Part shown: positions 9,828 through 19,480 of the stretch, piece after piece
Layout of the letters: every line of letters begins with the position of its first letter
Numbering within the stretch: position 1 is the stretch's first letter
Source of the DNA: Methanosarcina sp. UBA5
Lineage (GTDB): Archaea; Halobacteriota; Methanosarcinia; Methanosarcinales; Methanosarcinaceae
NCBI RefSeq assembly: GCF_002505485.1
Contig: NZ_DAVG01000103.1
Location: forward strand, 1-64,000
Length of the DNA stretch: 64,000 nt
Reading direction: 5' to 3'
The notes under the pieces: model-generated
Databases searched by the model: none
Told to the model about the DNA's origin: nothing
What the model saw: only the letters and a program-made list of their open reading frames with translations
Program-made: the position numbers and the translations under genes

Positions 9828-11017
9828 AAGCGGTTGTCCTTGTGGCAGGTAAAGGCACAAGGATGGAACCTCTAACTTCCGGCTGTCCTAAAGTCATGCT
9901 CCAGGTTGCAAATAAGCCCATCCTCGAACATATACTAAATTCAGCCATAGGAGCAGGCATTCAAGGCTTTATCTTCATTACCGGTTATCTCGAAAAGCAG
10001 ATAAAGGAGTACTTCGGAGATGGAAGCAAATGGGGAGTAAGCATAGAGTACGTACAGCAGAAGGAGCAACTAGGGACTGCAAATGCTATAGGCTGTGCAA
10101 AAGGCTATGTTGACGGGGCTTTCCTTGTACTTAACGGAGACATGCTCATAGAACAGGAGGACTTAAAAGCCCTGGTTTCAAGGACAGAGGAAGCTGTCAT
10201 CTGTGTAAAGGAGGTAGAAAACCCGTCGGATTTCGGAGTACTTGAAACCGATAGTAGTAGAGTTATCAGGATAATAGAAAAACCTAAAAATCCTCCTACT
10301 AACCTTGCAAATGCCGGAATATATCTCTTCAGGGACTCTATTTTTGACTTTATTGACAGAACCCAGACCTCAGTGAGAAATGAGTTTGAGATTACGGACT
10401 CCATCCAGATGCTGATCGACAGTGGAGCAGCTGTGGGTTATAGTTCCCTCGAAGGCAGATGGATAGATATAGGATATCCCTGGGACCTCCTGAAAGCAAA
10501 TGAGTACCTCCTAAAAGGCCTTGAGAGCAGCTGCGAAGGTACCGTGGAACTGAATGCGACTATAAAAGGAGAGGTTGTAATCGGAAAGGACACTCTTGTC
10601 AGAAACGGCTCTTATATCGAAGGCCCAGTAATAATAGGAGAGAACTGCGATATCGGGCCTAACTGTTTTATCCGCCCTTCTACTGCAATCGGAAACCATG
10701 TTAGGGTGGGAAACGCTGTAGAAATAAAAAATTCGATTATCATGGAAGGTACTCACGTGGGACACCTGAGTTATGTCGGAGACAGCATTATCGGACACCG
10801 ATGCAACTTTGGAGCGGGTACGAAGGTTGCAAACCTCCGCCATGACGGGAAAAATATAAAAGTAATGGTAAAAAGCAGAATTATTGACTCGGGAAGGAGA
10901 AAACTCGGAGTGATTATGGGAGATGACGTGCATACTGGCATCAATACAAGTATAAATATTGGCACGATAATGGAAAAAGGAAGATATACATATCCTGGAG
11001 AGGTTGTCAAACGTTGA
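9824..11017 (+). CDS. glmU: Bifunctional GlcN-1-P acetyltransferase / UDP-GlcNAc pyrophosphorylase-like
   Basis: A 397-residue paralog of the first gene of the operon. The nucleotidyltransferase domain has LVAGKGTRMEPLT, KVMLQVANKP and LNGDMLI. The beta-helix domain (about 230-390) ends with a NLRHDGK...KLGVIMGDDVHTGINTSI region. That region corresponds to the acetyl-CoA/glucosamine acetyltransferase site of archaeal GlmU enzymes such as the Methanocaldococcus protein, and is not conserved in the upstream paralog. This gene is therefore the better candidate for true GlmU. The ATGA overlap with glmM indicates translational coupling. Family is certain; assignment of both activities is inference. 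Confidence 0.88.
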   Translation: MKAVVLVAGKGTRMEPLTSGCPKVMLQVANKPILEHILNSAIGAGIQGFIFITGYLEKQIKEYFGDGSKWGVSIEYVQQKEQLGTANAIGCAKGYVDGAFLVLNGDMLIEQEDLKALVSRTEEAVICVKEVENPSDFGVLETDSSRVIRIIEKPKNPPTNLANAGIYLFRDSIFDFIDRTQTSVRNEFEITDSIQMLIDSGAAVGYSSLEGRWIDIGYPWDLLKANEYLLKGLESSCEGTVELNATIKGEVVIGKDTLVRNGSYIEGPVIIGENCDIGPNCFIRPSTAIGNHVRVGNAVEIKNSIIMEGTHVGHLSYVGDSIIGHRCNFGAGTKVANLRHDGKNIKVMVKSRIIDSGRRKLGVIMGDDVHTGINTSINIGTIMEKGRYTYPGEVVKR

Positions 11018-11114
11018 CTTGGGATCAAGATTCAGGAAGATAAAATCAGAAGTTCTTAAAACAAATCAGGAATTTTGAAAACTAAACCTAGAAATTTTTA
11101 GAAGAAAATAGAAC

Positions 11115-11138
11115 TCCCTTTTCCCGGAAAGGAAAGGG
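11115..11138 (+). terminator. Hairpin downstream of the amino-sugar operon
   Basis: A CCCTTT-TCC / GGAAAGGG stem with one bulged T lies about 100 bp after the last operon gene and is followed by a T-rich stretch. It fits a transcription end but was judged by eye only. Confidence 0.35.
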
Positions 11139-11182
11139 GTGTTTCAAATTAATTATTTCTAAAGCTCAGGAATAAATCTATT

Positions 11183-11716
11183 TTATCTATAAAATGTCTT
11201 TAAAGTTGAGAGCATCAGGTTTCGGAAAAGTCCTTCGGTTTCCACCTTTAGAGAATCGTCATTCATGCTTTTTACGGCTTCTTTTAAGGGCTCTTTCGAA
11301 TCAAGCACTTTTTTAATGGTTTTTTCATCGGTTTCCACTGTAATAGAAGGCCCAAACTTTGAGTTCGGATCATTAGGAGTGGCATAGCTGTAAAGATCCC
11401 TTATTTGTCCTCCCCCCATGAGTAAAGTCACATAAAGCATCTCGCCGTTCTCTAGTTTGATTTTCCCAGCAATTTCCTCACTGGCTACAAGTCTCTGCAG
11501 AACTTCAGGAACTTTATCGAAATTCGCGTTGTAAAACTCGGCTTTTGCACTCAGTTCTGCAAAGAGAGCATTTTCGGTAGTAGAATTCTCAGGAGCCTTA
11601 TAAAGGTCAGCTTTTTTGATATCGCCTGCATTCGAGACTGCTCCTGCTATCGGGACAAATAAAAGCATAACAAGAATGAAAAGACTTAAAGCTCTGGTTT
11701 TGCTGCAAAGAGACAT
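11183..11716 (-). CDS. Exported hypothetical protein
   Basis: A 177-residue protein if started at the ATG at 11716 (MSLCSKTRAL), which places a normal signal peptide at the N-terminus: a basic start, then a hydrophobic FILVMLLFVPIAGAV core and a likely cleavage near AGAVSNA. An upstream in-frame ATG at 11758 would add 14 residues before the signal. The mature part is acidic and soluble, with one hydrophobic strand near ENGEMLYVTLLMGGG and no cysteine. I do not recognise the family. It faces the amino-sugar operon tail-to-tail and is otherwise alone. It is probably extracellular or anchored at the cell surface; function unknown. Confidence 0.7.
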   Translation of the reverse strand: MSLCSKTRALSLFILVMLLFVPIAGAVSNAGDIKKADLYKAPENSTTENALFAELSAKAEFYNANFDKVPEVLQRLVASEEIAGKIKLENGEMLYVTLLMGGGQIRDLYSYATPNDPNSKFGPSITVETDEKTIKKVLDSKEPLKEAVKSMNDDSLKVETEGLFRNLMLSTLKTFYR

Positions 11717-11854
11717 AGTTGGAAATAAGAGGCAGGAATATAAAAAAGTTATTGGCACAAATTAAACTGAAGCAGGACAAAAAATTAGAAAACAAGATAA
11801 CACGAGTGTATAAATTGGGGTTTGGAATACTTTTTTCATAATCTCGTATGGATT

Positions 11855-11967
11855 TTAACAATAATCAATCTCTTAAACAATAACCAATCTCTTAAACAAT
11901 AACCAATCTCTTAAACAATAATCAATCTCTTAAACATTAACCAATCTCTTAAACAATAACCAATCTC
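11855..11967. repeat. Six tandem copies of a 19-bp repeat
   Basis: A 113-bp array of the unit CAATCTCTTAAACAATAAC with minor variation (AATAATC, AACATTAACC). It has no spacers, so it is a short tandem repeat and not a CRISPR array. It lies upstream of the exported-protein gene on the minus strand. Confidence 0.9.
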
Positions 11968-12545
11968 AAACCAACCTTCTAGCTAACCTGTTACTTTATT
12001 AATATATCCAAAAGCCATTTTACTCTTGTTTTACTTTTTAGTCATTAACGGTTTCAAAATATCCTCGCAGCGCAAAACCAGCCTTATCTGAAAAACTGAT
12101 TAAAAGAAGCAAATTGTGGTTATGTAGTAAGCTCAATAAATTCAAAGCTCAGATAATTCCGAAAAACAAAAGTAAGAAAAATTCATCGAAATAATTAGAT
12201 TTATTTCAGGTAAAGTCAAGTTGTGTATAAAGCAAAAAGGGAAAAGAAATGAGAAAAAAATAAAAATGGAGGTTATAATCAGACATTGAGCCCGTTTTTA
12301 AAGACCTGGAAGGCAGGCAATAAAAAGAAATTAAAGCAATAAAATCAATTAAATTTGTTTTAACAATTTAATATTGTACCAGGAATTATATAAAGATATC
12401 TGTTTTTCCCGCAGAGAGAAGAATTACCTGGATGCATTATACGGAAGAAAAGAATTACTTTAAGGGATAAAAATTAAAAAAAAATTAATTAAAGGAATAA
12501 AATATGAGAAAACTAATAGGTTAAGTTTGTCTCGAAAAACCTGAA
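11968..12545. other. Intergenic region, very AT-rich
   Basis: About 580 bp following the 19-bp array, with poly-A/T runs near 12470-12500. No gene or RNA recognised. Confidence 0.5.
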
Positions 12546-13001
12546 TCAATTGCTGAAAAAGGCCGTTAGATAAGCAATAGCAAAATAACGTCCAAATTTC
12601 CCAAGAAAAACAAAAATAGAAAAATATCGAAAAGGAAGCTGCATAAGCCCGGCAACCATGGTAATCGCGTCTCCAATACCTGGCACCCAGGTGAAAAGAA
12701 GAATGTAAAGACCATATTTTTTAAAGAGCTTTTCACTTTTCTCAAGCTTCTCAGGAGAAGGAGAAAGGAATTTCTCAAGTACCGGACGCCCTTTTAGCCC
12801 TAGATAGTACGTTGTGCACGATCCGAGATAATTGCCTGAAGTCGCTACCAGAACGACAGCAAAAGGATTAAAGCCCTGATATATGAGAGCTACCACCAGC
12901 GCTTCCGAGCCTAAAGGCAAAATCGTGGAAGCCAGAAAGCTCAGGACAAAGAGGTTCAGGTAACCGTAATTGGCAATAAAGGTACTCAAAGCTTCAAGCA
13001 T
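12546..13001 (-). CDS. YqaA-like membrane protein (VTT/SNARE-associated domain)
   Basis: A 151-residue membrane protein with four to five hydrophobic segments. It belongs to the short YqaA branch of the DedA/VTT superfamily: LPLGSEALVVALIYQGFNP near residues 28-46, a SGNYLGSCTTYYLGLKG glycine-rich segment, then KKYGLYILLFTWVPGIGDAITMVAG, where DedA proteins have their conserved Arg/Pro motif. VTT proteins are linked to lipid scrambling or transport and membrane homeostasis. It is not part of an obvious operon. Family call is good; activity in archaea is not established. Confidence 0.82.
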   Translation of the reverse strand: MLEALSTFIANYGYLNLFVLSFLASTILPLGSEALVVALIYQGFNPFAVVLVATSGNYLGSCTTYYLGLKGRPVLEKFLSPSPEKLEKSEKLFKKYGLYILLFTWVPGIGDAITMVAGLMQLPFRYFSIFVFLGKFGRYFAIAYLTAFFSN

Positions 13002-13306
13002 TCAGTTCTACAATTGTAATTCAGTATTTTAAGCTATCGTTTCAAGCATCAAACCGGCCACTGTTTTGTAATAAACCTTGTAATAGATCAACAACTATTT
13101 TGTAAAAGTTCTACTTCCAACCAAGAATTCCGGCCAAAGAAAAAAGGAATTTCAATCAGGATTAAGACAGAAAAAAGAAGTGGAGAGCCGGAAATTTTGA
13201 ATCTGATTTCCAGCTTCCACCGCAGTACAGGTGTTCAAGCTATATTAAAGCCGCGTTTACCTTTTAGGATCAATCCGTAGCTTTAATACGAAATCCAGAG
13301 CGTTGA
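13002..13306. other. Intergenic region
   Basis: About 300 bp between the YqaA-like gene and the end of the large S-layer-family gene. It should hold the YqaA promoter. Nothing else recognised. Confidence 0.45.
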
Positions 13307-15910
13307 TTAGTTTATTCTCTTCCGCAAGATAACAAATGCTGTGGCAAGTATTCCAAGCGTAGCCATCCCACTGAAGAAAGGAGCTCTTTTTGTCACCTCA
13401 TAACTTTTGCTCAGGCCTCCTACTTCAACAGTATACGTCCCTGGCTTATCCTCTGTGTGTGAGAATTCGATTGACTTGTTCTCACCCGGGTTAAGGGTTA
13501 CATTCTCGGAATCAACCGATTCGTTATTAACCAGCAGTTCCACTGTGGATTCTCCTGTGATGTCTCCATTGTTCATAGCATTCGCCCTGATATTTACTGC
13601 GGTTCCGGCTTCAACTGAAGCAGGCTGTATCGTGAGGTTTGAGAACGTAAACTGTGCTACTTTCTCCGCCACCTCGATCTGGGTTTCTCCTTCTTCATAA
13701 CCAACCTTTGTAGCGTTTATCACATACGTACCAGGAGCAGTAACCCAGTAAGATGTGATACCTTTTGCGTCTGTCTGTGCGTCAATTTTCTGTCCTCCAA
13801 AGAAGACATCCACCCCGTCAACAGGCTTGTTTTCCACGGAGTCCGTTACCTTTATGTTAATCTGGTCTCCTACACGGACAGTTTCAGGAGAAACTGAAAC
13901 CAAAAGTTTCAGGACACCCTGTGCAAGGACATCCACGTGCTTAGTTCCGGAAACGTAACCCTCCCGACTCGCAGTTACAGTGAAACTGCCTTCCTTGCCG
14001 GGGGTGAAGGTGAGATTTCCGCCGTCTCCAGTAGTGCCTATACTGTCGTTTCCAACAGAGACTTCAACACCGCCGACTGAAACATTTCTCGCCTTTACCA
14101 GGATTTCGGTCGGCTTCCCAACTGCAAGTGCATCGGGCATTTCAATGTCCAATTGGTCTCCTGCTCCGGTCTCGATTTCGACAAAGGGATAAAAACGCAG
14201 GACTGAAGCATCGGCGACCCTGAATTTGACGTTGCCCATAAGGTCTACAACATCGCCCCTTGAAAGGGAGATTGAGTCCTCATTTTTCATTGTGATGCCT
14301 GAGTCGGAAATCGAAGTTATTTTCATTTCACCGAAAGAATCTCCCTCCGAGATTTCCAGATAATCATCCGAGATCTGGAAGATTCCCTCTACAAATACGG
14401 CATCTGTTTCGGTGGAACGGAAGACCGTACTTACATGAACTGCGATCATCGGAACATCTTTAGCCCCTCCTATATCAGCTTCGTAAACATAGTCCCCGTT
14501 CTGGGAAACTATTCCCGAGTCCAGGAGCTTTCCATTCTTATAAAGCTCGAGAAGTACGCTTTTCCCATTAACATCGACCTCGGCTGCTTTAAGGGAGTAG
14601 CCGTTCTCCAGGGCTAAAGAAGAACCAGTAAATAGGGACTTTTTGTCATTGTCATCAATCAGAACTTTTGAAAGTACACTGTCCGAAAGTACACTTACGC
14701 CCTTAGAGTTGCCAAGAGTGTTTGCAGGATATCCTGCAAAATATTTCTCTGCCACGAAGCCTATAACTTCATAACTTCCCCAGCCCTCATGTTCAAATTT
14801 GACATTTGCAGGCTTCGTAGAATAGACAAGGGCTTCATCATTAATTGTCCTGCCATCGAGTTTTTCAATGGTAAGGCTTTCAGTGGAAATATTTTCGTCG
14901 ATGTTATAATAGAAACCTTCGAAGTTAAAAGGCGTCCAGATCATAGTATCAAACTTATCATCGTGTACAGTTCCCCTTAGTTCATAGGTTCCGGGCTCGG
15001 AGGTTTCAACTATTGGGGCAAAACGAAGTTCATTGGCATCGGCCACGACAAAATTCAGTTTACCCATAATATCAACAATGTCGCCCTTGCTAAGCGAGAT
15101 CGAATCGCTATTTCTCATTTTTATGCCTGAACTTGAGGTGGAACTTACCTCCATTTCTCCGAACTCATCGCCATTCTGGATTTTAACATACTGGTCTGAT
15201 ATCTGGAAAATCCCTTCCACGAAAACCGCATTGGTCTCTCTGCCGCTGAAGATCTGGGCAAAATGGACTGCAATTATGGGTACATCTTCGGTATCTCCGA
15301 GGTCGGCTGTATATACATAGTCGCTATTAGAGGACAGGAAGGCTTCATCGATTACTTTGCCGTCCTTTTCAAGCTGTACCCAGACGGTATTTCCGTTAAT
15401 ATCAACCTCAACTATGTTCAGGGAGTATCCTTCTTCAAGAACAAGAGAGGAACCCGTATACAGGGATTTCCTATCATCAGTGTCCATCAGAATTTTTGAA
15501 AGTTGTCCACCCGAGATAACGCTAATCTCTTTATTTCCAAAGCTTGAGTTTGCGGTGTATCCTGCAAAGTAGCGCTCTGCCATAAACCCTATAACTTCAT
15601 AAGAACCCCAATTTCCATACTCAAAATCGGTCTGTATGGGTACTGTTTCGTACTGCAGATTGCCCTCTTCGATTGTCCGGCTGCCCTTACTGAGCTGAAC
15701 TGTCAGATTCTCGGAACCTTCTCCGGTATCCAGATCATAGTAAAAACCCGAGTAAGTCTGAGGCGTCCATGTGTAGGTAAGGTTCTGAGTTGCATTTTCA
15801 TCCCAGATGCGGTTGCCTGTAGAATCTAAAGCCTGGGCAGCTGCACTTAGACACAGCAACCCTAATGCAAGAAATACGCATAAAATCTTGATGTAGCTCT
15901 TAATCCCCAA
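13307..15910 (-). CDS. Large S-layer-family surface protein with two S-layer tandem-repeat domains
   Basis: An 867-residue exported protein. A signal peptide covers about residues 1-27. Two copies of the Methanosarcina S-layer tandem-repeat domain (PF07752/DUF1608 type) lie at about 35-305 and 310-580. Each has a FYYDLDTG/FYYNIDEN motif, a GSYEVIGF(M/V)AEKYFAGY segment and DAVFVEGIFQISD. Next come two carboxypeptidase-like or PEGA-like repeats (about 590-735) and a CARDB-like domain (about 745-830). The chain ends in a membrane helix followed by RKRIN, placing the protein outside the cell with a membrane anchor. It resembles the 25.1-kb major S-layer gene but is longer and more divergent, so it is probably a minor surface-layer component or adhesin. 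Confidence 0.9.
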   Translation of the reverse strand: MGIKSYIKILCVFLALGLLCLSAAAQALDSTGNRIWDENATQNLTYTWTPQTYSGFYYDLDTGEGSENLTVQLSKGSRTIEEGNLQYETVPIQTDFEYGNWGSYEVIGFMAERYFAGYTANSSFGNKEISVISGGQLSKILMDTDDRKSLYTGSSLVLEEGYSLNIVEVDINGNTVWVQLEKDGKVIDEAFLSSNSDYVYTADLGDTEDVPIIAVHFAQIFSGRETNAVFVEGIFQISDQYVKIQNGDEFGEMEVSSTSSSGIKMRNSDSISLSKGDIVDIMGKLNFVVADANELRFAPIVETSEPGTYELRGTVHDDKFDTMIWTPFNFEGFYYNIDENISTESLTIEKLDGRTINDEALVYSTKPANVKFEHEGWGSYEVIGFVAEKYFAGYPANTLGNSKGVSVLSDSVLSKVLIDDNDKKSLFTGSSLALENGYSLKAAEVDVNGKSVLLELYKNGKLLDSGIVSQNGDYVYEADIGGAKDVPMIAVHVSTVFRSTETDAVFVEGIFQISDDYLEISEGDSFGEMKITSISDSGITMKNEDSISLSRGDVVDLMGNVKFRVADASVLRFYPFVEIETGAGDQLDIEMPDALAVGKPTEILVKARNVSVGGVEVSVGNDSIGTTGDGGNLTFTPGKEGSFTVTASREGYVSGTKHVDVLAQGVLKLLVSVSPETVRVGDQINIKVTDSVENKPVDGVDVFFGGQKIDAQTDAKGITSYWVTAPGTYVINATKVGYEEGETQIEVAEKVAQFTFSNLTIQPASVEAGTAVNIRANAMNNGDITGESTVELLVNNESVDSENVTLNPGENKSIEFSHTEDKPGTYTVEVGGLSKSYEVTKRAPFFSGMATLGILATAFVILRKRIN

Positions 15911-16500
15911 ATTAAACCTCCTCTATATTTTATGAACCGGGAGCGTAACTTTCAGGCCTCCGAAAGGAAAAAATAGGAAAACAATTTCCTGAACATCCGG
16001 AATACGCCCTGAACAGGATACCCCCGCTTATTTGAGTTAAATAGGTATTCAACTATACGTATTTTTTAATATCTCATGCATCAAATAAAAAATTTTTGGA
16101 GATTAGATAAAATATTTTTGAAAATCAAGGAATAAAAAAATAAGAGATAATAAAATAAGGAATCCTATGCCGTAAAAACCTTAAAATCCTTTTCAGAAGA
16201 ATTTTTGATAACATAACAATTCAGAGGTAATAATTGTAAGTATGAAAATCGAGTAAAGCCAGGAAAATATATTATCACAGTCGGCTTTTATTCACGTTTG
16301 AGATAAAGGTCTGAAGATAAATTCAAAAATTCCTTTTTTCCTAGAAAATCAACTTGAACTTGGTATACACAAATTATAAGTTTGAAGAAGCGATTTCTGA
16401 CACTTACAAGCAGAAATCAGCGTAATAAGATCTATTAAGATCCATTATAAGATTCATAAAGATTCATTCTGCAGAATAAAAATATGGAGCCGTCTCTGGC
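15911..16500. other. Divergent intergenic region
   Basis: About 590 bp of AT-rich DNA between two outward-facing genes, the S-layer-family gene (minus) and cca (plus). Both promoters must be here. No additional gene seen. Confidence 0.5.
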
Positions 16501-17865
16501 ATGGAAACGTATACAGGCATTCCCGAAGAATTAAAGCTTGCAGTCCTTGAGAGAATAAAACCCACTGAACCTGAAAGAGAAAAACTTCTTTCGATCCAGG
16601 AAGAACTCGCCTCGCAAGTAAAAATGGCAGCAGAGAAACTTAGCGTACTAGGCGTGCTTGTAAAAATGGTGGGCTCCGCTGCCAGAGGCACCTGGCTTTC
16701 AGGCACTCACGATATTGATGTTTTTATAAGCTTTCCTGAAGAAACCTCTAGAAAGGAACTGGAGACCCTGGGCATGGCAATTGCAAGAGAAGTAGCAAAA
16801 CATTCTGAGCATGCTGAAGACCGCCATGCTGAACACCCTTACCTGAACATTATCTACAAAGGCTTTGATGTGGATCTTGTCCCCTGTTTCAGGGTTCCCT
16901 CGGCTTCCCAGATCAAATCTGCAGTTGACAGAACGCCTTTTCACAACGATTTTGTCAAGCCTCGCATAAAAGGGCACGAAGATGAGGTTCTGCTTTTGAA
17001 GCAATTCATGCGCGGAGGCAGAGTATATGGCTCGGAACTCAAGACCCAGGGCTTTTCAGGCTACCTGACCGAACTTCTGGTAATCCACTACGGCTCCTTT
17101 GAAAATACCGTCTGTGCAGCCTGTTCCTGGAAGCCAGGCGAGAAAATCGATATAATGCAGCACTCGGAAATCGAGCACGAAGAGCCTCTTGTAGTGGTCG
17201 ACCCGACCGACCCCAGGCGAAATGTGGCAGCAGCCCTTTCCCTTGACAAATTCTGCATGTTCATAGACCACTGCCGGGAGTTACTGAAAAACCCCGAACT
17301 CAGTTTCTTTTTTCCAGTTCCTCTCCTGCCCCTTGAGGACAGCGAAATCCTGGAAAGGCTTGAAAACCGGAAGAGCACCCAGCTTACGATCGTTTTCAAA
17401 ACCCCGGATGTGGTAGAGGATGTGCTCTTTCCGCAGCTCTATAAAATGGAGCAGGCAGTAGCCACCCTTCTGAAAGAATATGAGTTTACAGTGATAAAAA
17501 CCGGTGTCTGGTCAGGCAAAACCGAAACTGCAGTTATGCTGGAACTCATCTCAGGTACCCTTCCCCACGTAAAAAAACACATCGGCCCTCCGGTTTGGGT
17601 TAAAGTACACGCCGAGAAGTTCAAGGAAAAATATCAGGCGGCAGACGGCGTTTTCGGAGGTTATATCGAAAACGGGAAATACGTCTTTGAAATCCGGCGC
17701 AAGTATCCGACGGCAAAAGGGCTTATCGAAGACCGGCTCATGAGTTGCTCCCTTGGGAAACAGGTGCATCAGAGCGTGAATGAAGGTTTTGAGATTATAG
17801 AGAATGCCGGAATTTGCAGATTGGAAGATCCTAATTTCAGGGTTTTTTTGAGGAAATGGGTGTAA
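16501..17865 (+). CDS. cca: CCA-adding tRNA nucleotidyltransferase (archaeal class I)
   Basis: A 454-residue archaeal CCA-adding enzyme that builds or repairs the 3' CCA end of tRNAs from CTP and ATP without a nucleic-acid template. The catalytic head has GSAARGTWLSGTHDIDVF, with the metal-binding Asp71 and Asp73, and a third acidic site at FDVDLVPC (Asp123/Asp125). The central, body and tail domains follow, the last of these containing EIRRKYPTAKG and ending LRKWV. Length matches the archaeal family. The last 246 bp occur again at 31657-31902, which makes this the left border of a possible ~14-kb inserted or duplicated segment. It is a single-gene unit. Confidence 0.96.
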   Translation: METYTGIPEELKLAVLERIKPTEPEREKLLSIQEELASQVKMAAEKLSVLGVLVKMVGSAARGTWLSGTHDIDVFISFPEETSRKELETLGMAIAREVAKHSEHAEDRHAEHPYLNIIYKGFDVDLVPCFRVPSASQIKSAVDRTPFHNDFVKPRIKGHEDEVLLLKQFMRGGRVYGSELKTQGFSGYLTELLVIHYGSFENTVCAACSWKPGEKIDIMQHSEIEHEEPLVVVDPTDPRRNVAAALSLDKFCMFIDHCRELLKNPELSFFFPVPLLPLEDSEILERLENRKSTQLTIVFKTPDVVEDVLFPQLYKMEQAVATLLKEYEFTVIKTGVWSGKTETAVMLELISGTLPHVKKHIGPPVWVKVHAEKFKEKYQAADGVFGGYIENGKYVFEIRRKYPTAKGLIEDRLMSCSLGKQVHQSVNEGFEIIENAGICRLEDPNFRVFLRKWV

Positions 17866-17885
17866 AAAGATTGCTATAGAGTTTG

Positions 17886-17995
17886 TTTCAAAACTCAAAA
17901 TTTGCTGCTTGAATATTATATTTCGAATAGTCAATCAGATCCTGATCACAAAAACAACCCTGAAAACTTTTGATGATAAAGAACAAATTTCGGGA
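17886..17995. repeat. Dispersed repeat, copy A
   Basis: About 110 bp just after cca that aligns over its length with 50831-50945. Shared blocks are CAAAATTTG-T-CTTGA, ATAATCATCA / ATAGTCAATCA, TGATCAC and TTGATGAT-A-GAA-AAA. The divergence suggests an old non-coding repeat or insertion-element remnant. Confidence 0.5.
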
Positions 17996-18017
17996 TGTCC
18001 ACTAGTCCTTCACTTTA

Positions 18018-18665
18018 TCATGTCTTTTTTGGATCACGTTTACTCTGAATATATGTAATAGCACCTGGAAGTAGTGAAACAAAAATTATTCCAAGTATTA
18101 CAAAGCTGAAGTTATCTTTTACAACTGGCAAGTTTCCGAAAAAGTATCCTCCAAAAAAGAATGACATTACCCATGCAACTCCCCCAACGACATTGTAGCT
18201 AATAAATGTCGAATAGGGCATTGTTCCTATTCCTGCTACAAATGGTGCAAAAGTCCGGATAACAGGAACAAAGCGAGCTAGAATTATTGTTTTCACTCCG
18301 TATTTCTCAAAGAATGCATGTGTACGGTCAAGGTGTTCCTGTTTAATAAACCGTATATTTTCATAACTTGTTACTCGATTTCCTACTAGATGACCTATTT
18401 GATAATTGACAGTATCTCCTGCAACAGCTGCGAGACATAGAACAACAAATATAGTAAATAAATTGAACGAACCACTGGCAGCCAGAGCTCCTGTTGCAAA
18501 GACAAGAGAATCACCCGGTAAGAAAGGAGTTATCACCAGACCTGTCTCACAAAAGATAATAGCAAACAACAGTAAATACGTTAATAGACCATATTCATTT
18601 GTTATTGCACTTAAATATGTGTCAAGATGCAAAAATAAATCGATAAAATAGTTTAAATTTTCCAT
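18018..18665 (-). CDS. DedA family membrane protein
   Basis: A 215-residue DedA/VTT membrane protein with about five hydrophobic segments. The family motifs are clear: FCETGLVITPFLPGDSLVF near residues 37-55, a glycine-rich LAAVAGDTVNYQIGHLVG segment, and FFEKYGVKTIILARFVPVIRTF near 117-138 with its essential arginines, followed by FVAGIGTMPYSTF. DedA proteins support lipid transport (undecaprenyl or glycerophospholipid recycling in bacteria) and membrane-potential homeostasis. It is longer and much more canonical than the YqaA-like protein at 12.5 kb. It is the last of a run of minus-strand membrane genes. Confidence 0.92.
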   Translation of the reverse strand: MENLNYFIDLFLHLDTYLSAITNEYGLLTYLLLFAIIFCETGLVITPFLPGDSLVFATGALAASGSFNLFTIFVVLCLAAVAGDTVNYQIGHLVGNRVTSYENIRFIKQEHLDRTHAFFEKYGVKTIILARFVPVIRTFAPFVAGIGTMPYSTFISYNVVGGVAWVMSFFFGGYFFGNLPVVKDNFSFVILGIIFVSLLPGAITYIQSKRDPKKT

Positions 18666-18697
18666 ATGGACACTTCTACAGGATGTTTATTAATACA

Positions 18698-19480
18698 TCA
18701 CTCATAGCATTTTTGCAGTTTAGCTTTTCGTTCAGATAAAACGATTAAAGACAGAATACAAATAAGCAACACTGCTGATGCTGAATAGCGGCTTAATGCC
18801 AATCCGCCAGAACTGATCGGTTTATCCAGAAAGTCGCCAACTACTGCTCCGAGAGGTCGCGTAAGAATGAACGCAGTCCAGAAAAGGGCAGTGGGGGATA
18901 TTTTGGTCCAGAAGTATGCCGCTGCAACAAGTAATAGCAGAGTGCCAAATACTATAGCAGCGCCGGAATAGCCTAAGCCCATAGTATCAGCAGTCCAATC
19001 ACCAAGGGCTGTGCCCAAGGTTTGAGAGAACATGATCGTTCCCCAATAGAACATCTCCGTTTTCGGAGAGTTAACGGTATCTACAGAAACAGATCCCATT
19101 GCGCGCTTCCAAATGAACAATGATCCAACGAGAAGCACTAAAAGCAGGGTGGATCCGCCCGCATATCCGATTCCCAAAGACCGCGTACAAAAATCAGCCA
19201 ATGTCGTACCTAACGTTGTCGTGGCGATGATGGTTATCCAATAGATGTAGGGGTTGAGCTTCTTTTCACGGATCTGTGTGATAACAGTGGCGACAAAAAA
19301 CAAAGTAAAGATCATCGTGCCAACAAGATAGCCCAGGTTTATAGACATGGTAACTGCGTCCCCACCAGTCTCACCAAGAGTGGTGGCAAATATCTTGATG
19401 ATCCAGAACATAAGTGTTATTTCGGGAACCTTGCGAACTATTTCGCTTGTATTGAATTTATCGGATTGAATATTTACCAT
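18698..19480 (-). CDS. COG4705-type membrane protein, copy 1
   Basis: A 260-residue integral membrane protein with eight hydrophobic segments arranged as four pairs. Each pair carries the same short motif at equivalent spacing: TLGETGGD, TLGTTLAD, TLGTALGD and PLGAVVGD. This fourfold T/P-L-G-x-x-x-x-D pattern puts a conserved acidic residue in every repeat and suggests a pore or transport pathway. It matches the uncharacterised COG4705 membrane family, which is mainly known from bacteria. A paralog lies at 20428-21249. The promoter region contains two 19-bp repeats (19545-19579) followed by a TATA-like ATATATTT. No function has been assigned to the family. Confidence 0.8.
   Translation of the reverse strand: MVNIQSDKFNTSEIVRKVPEITLMFWIIKIFATTLGETGGDAVTMSINLGYLVGTMIFTLFFVATVITQIREKKLNPYIYWITIIATTTLGTTLADFCTRSLGIGYAGGSTLLLVLLVGSLFIWKRAMGSVSVDTVNSPKTEMFYWGTIMFSQTLGTALGDWTADTMGLGYSGAAIVFGTLLLLVAAAYFWTKISPTALFWTAFILTRPLGAVVGDFLDKPISSGGLALSRYSASAVLLICILSLIVLSERKAKLQKCYE

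Noticed and set aside
11855..11967. Possible CRISPR array
   Set aside because: The 19-bp units are contiguous with no unique spacers and no cas genes are nearby.
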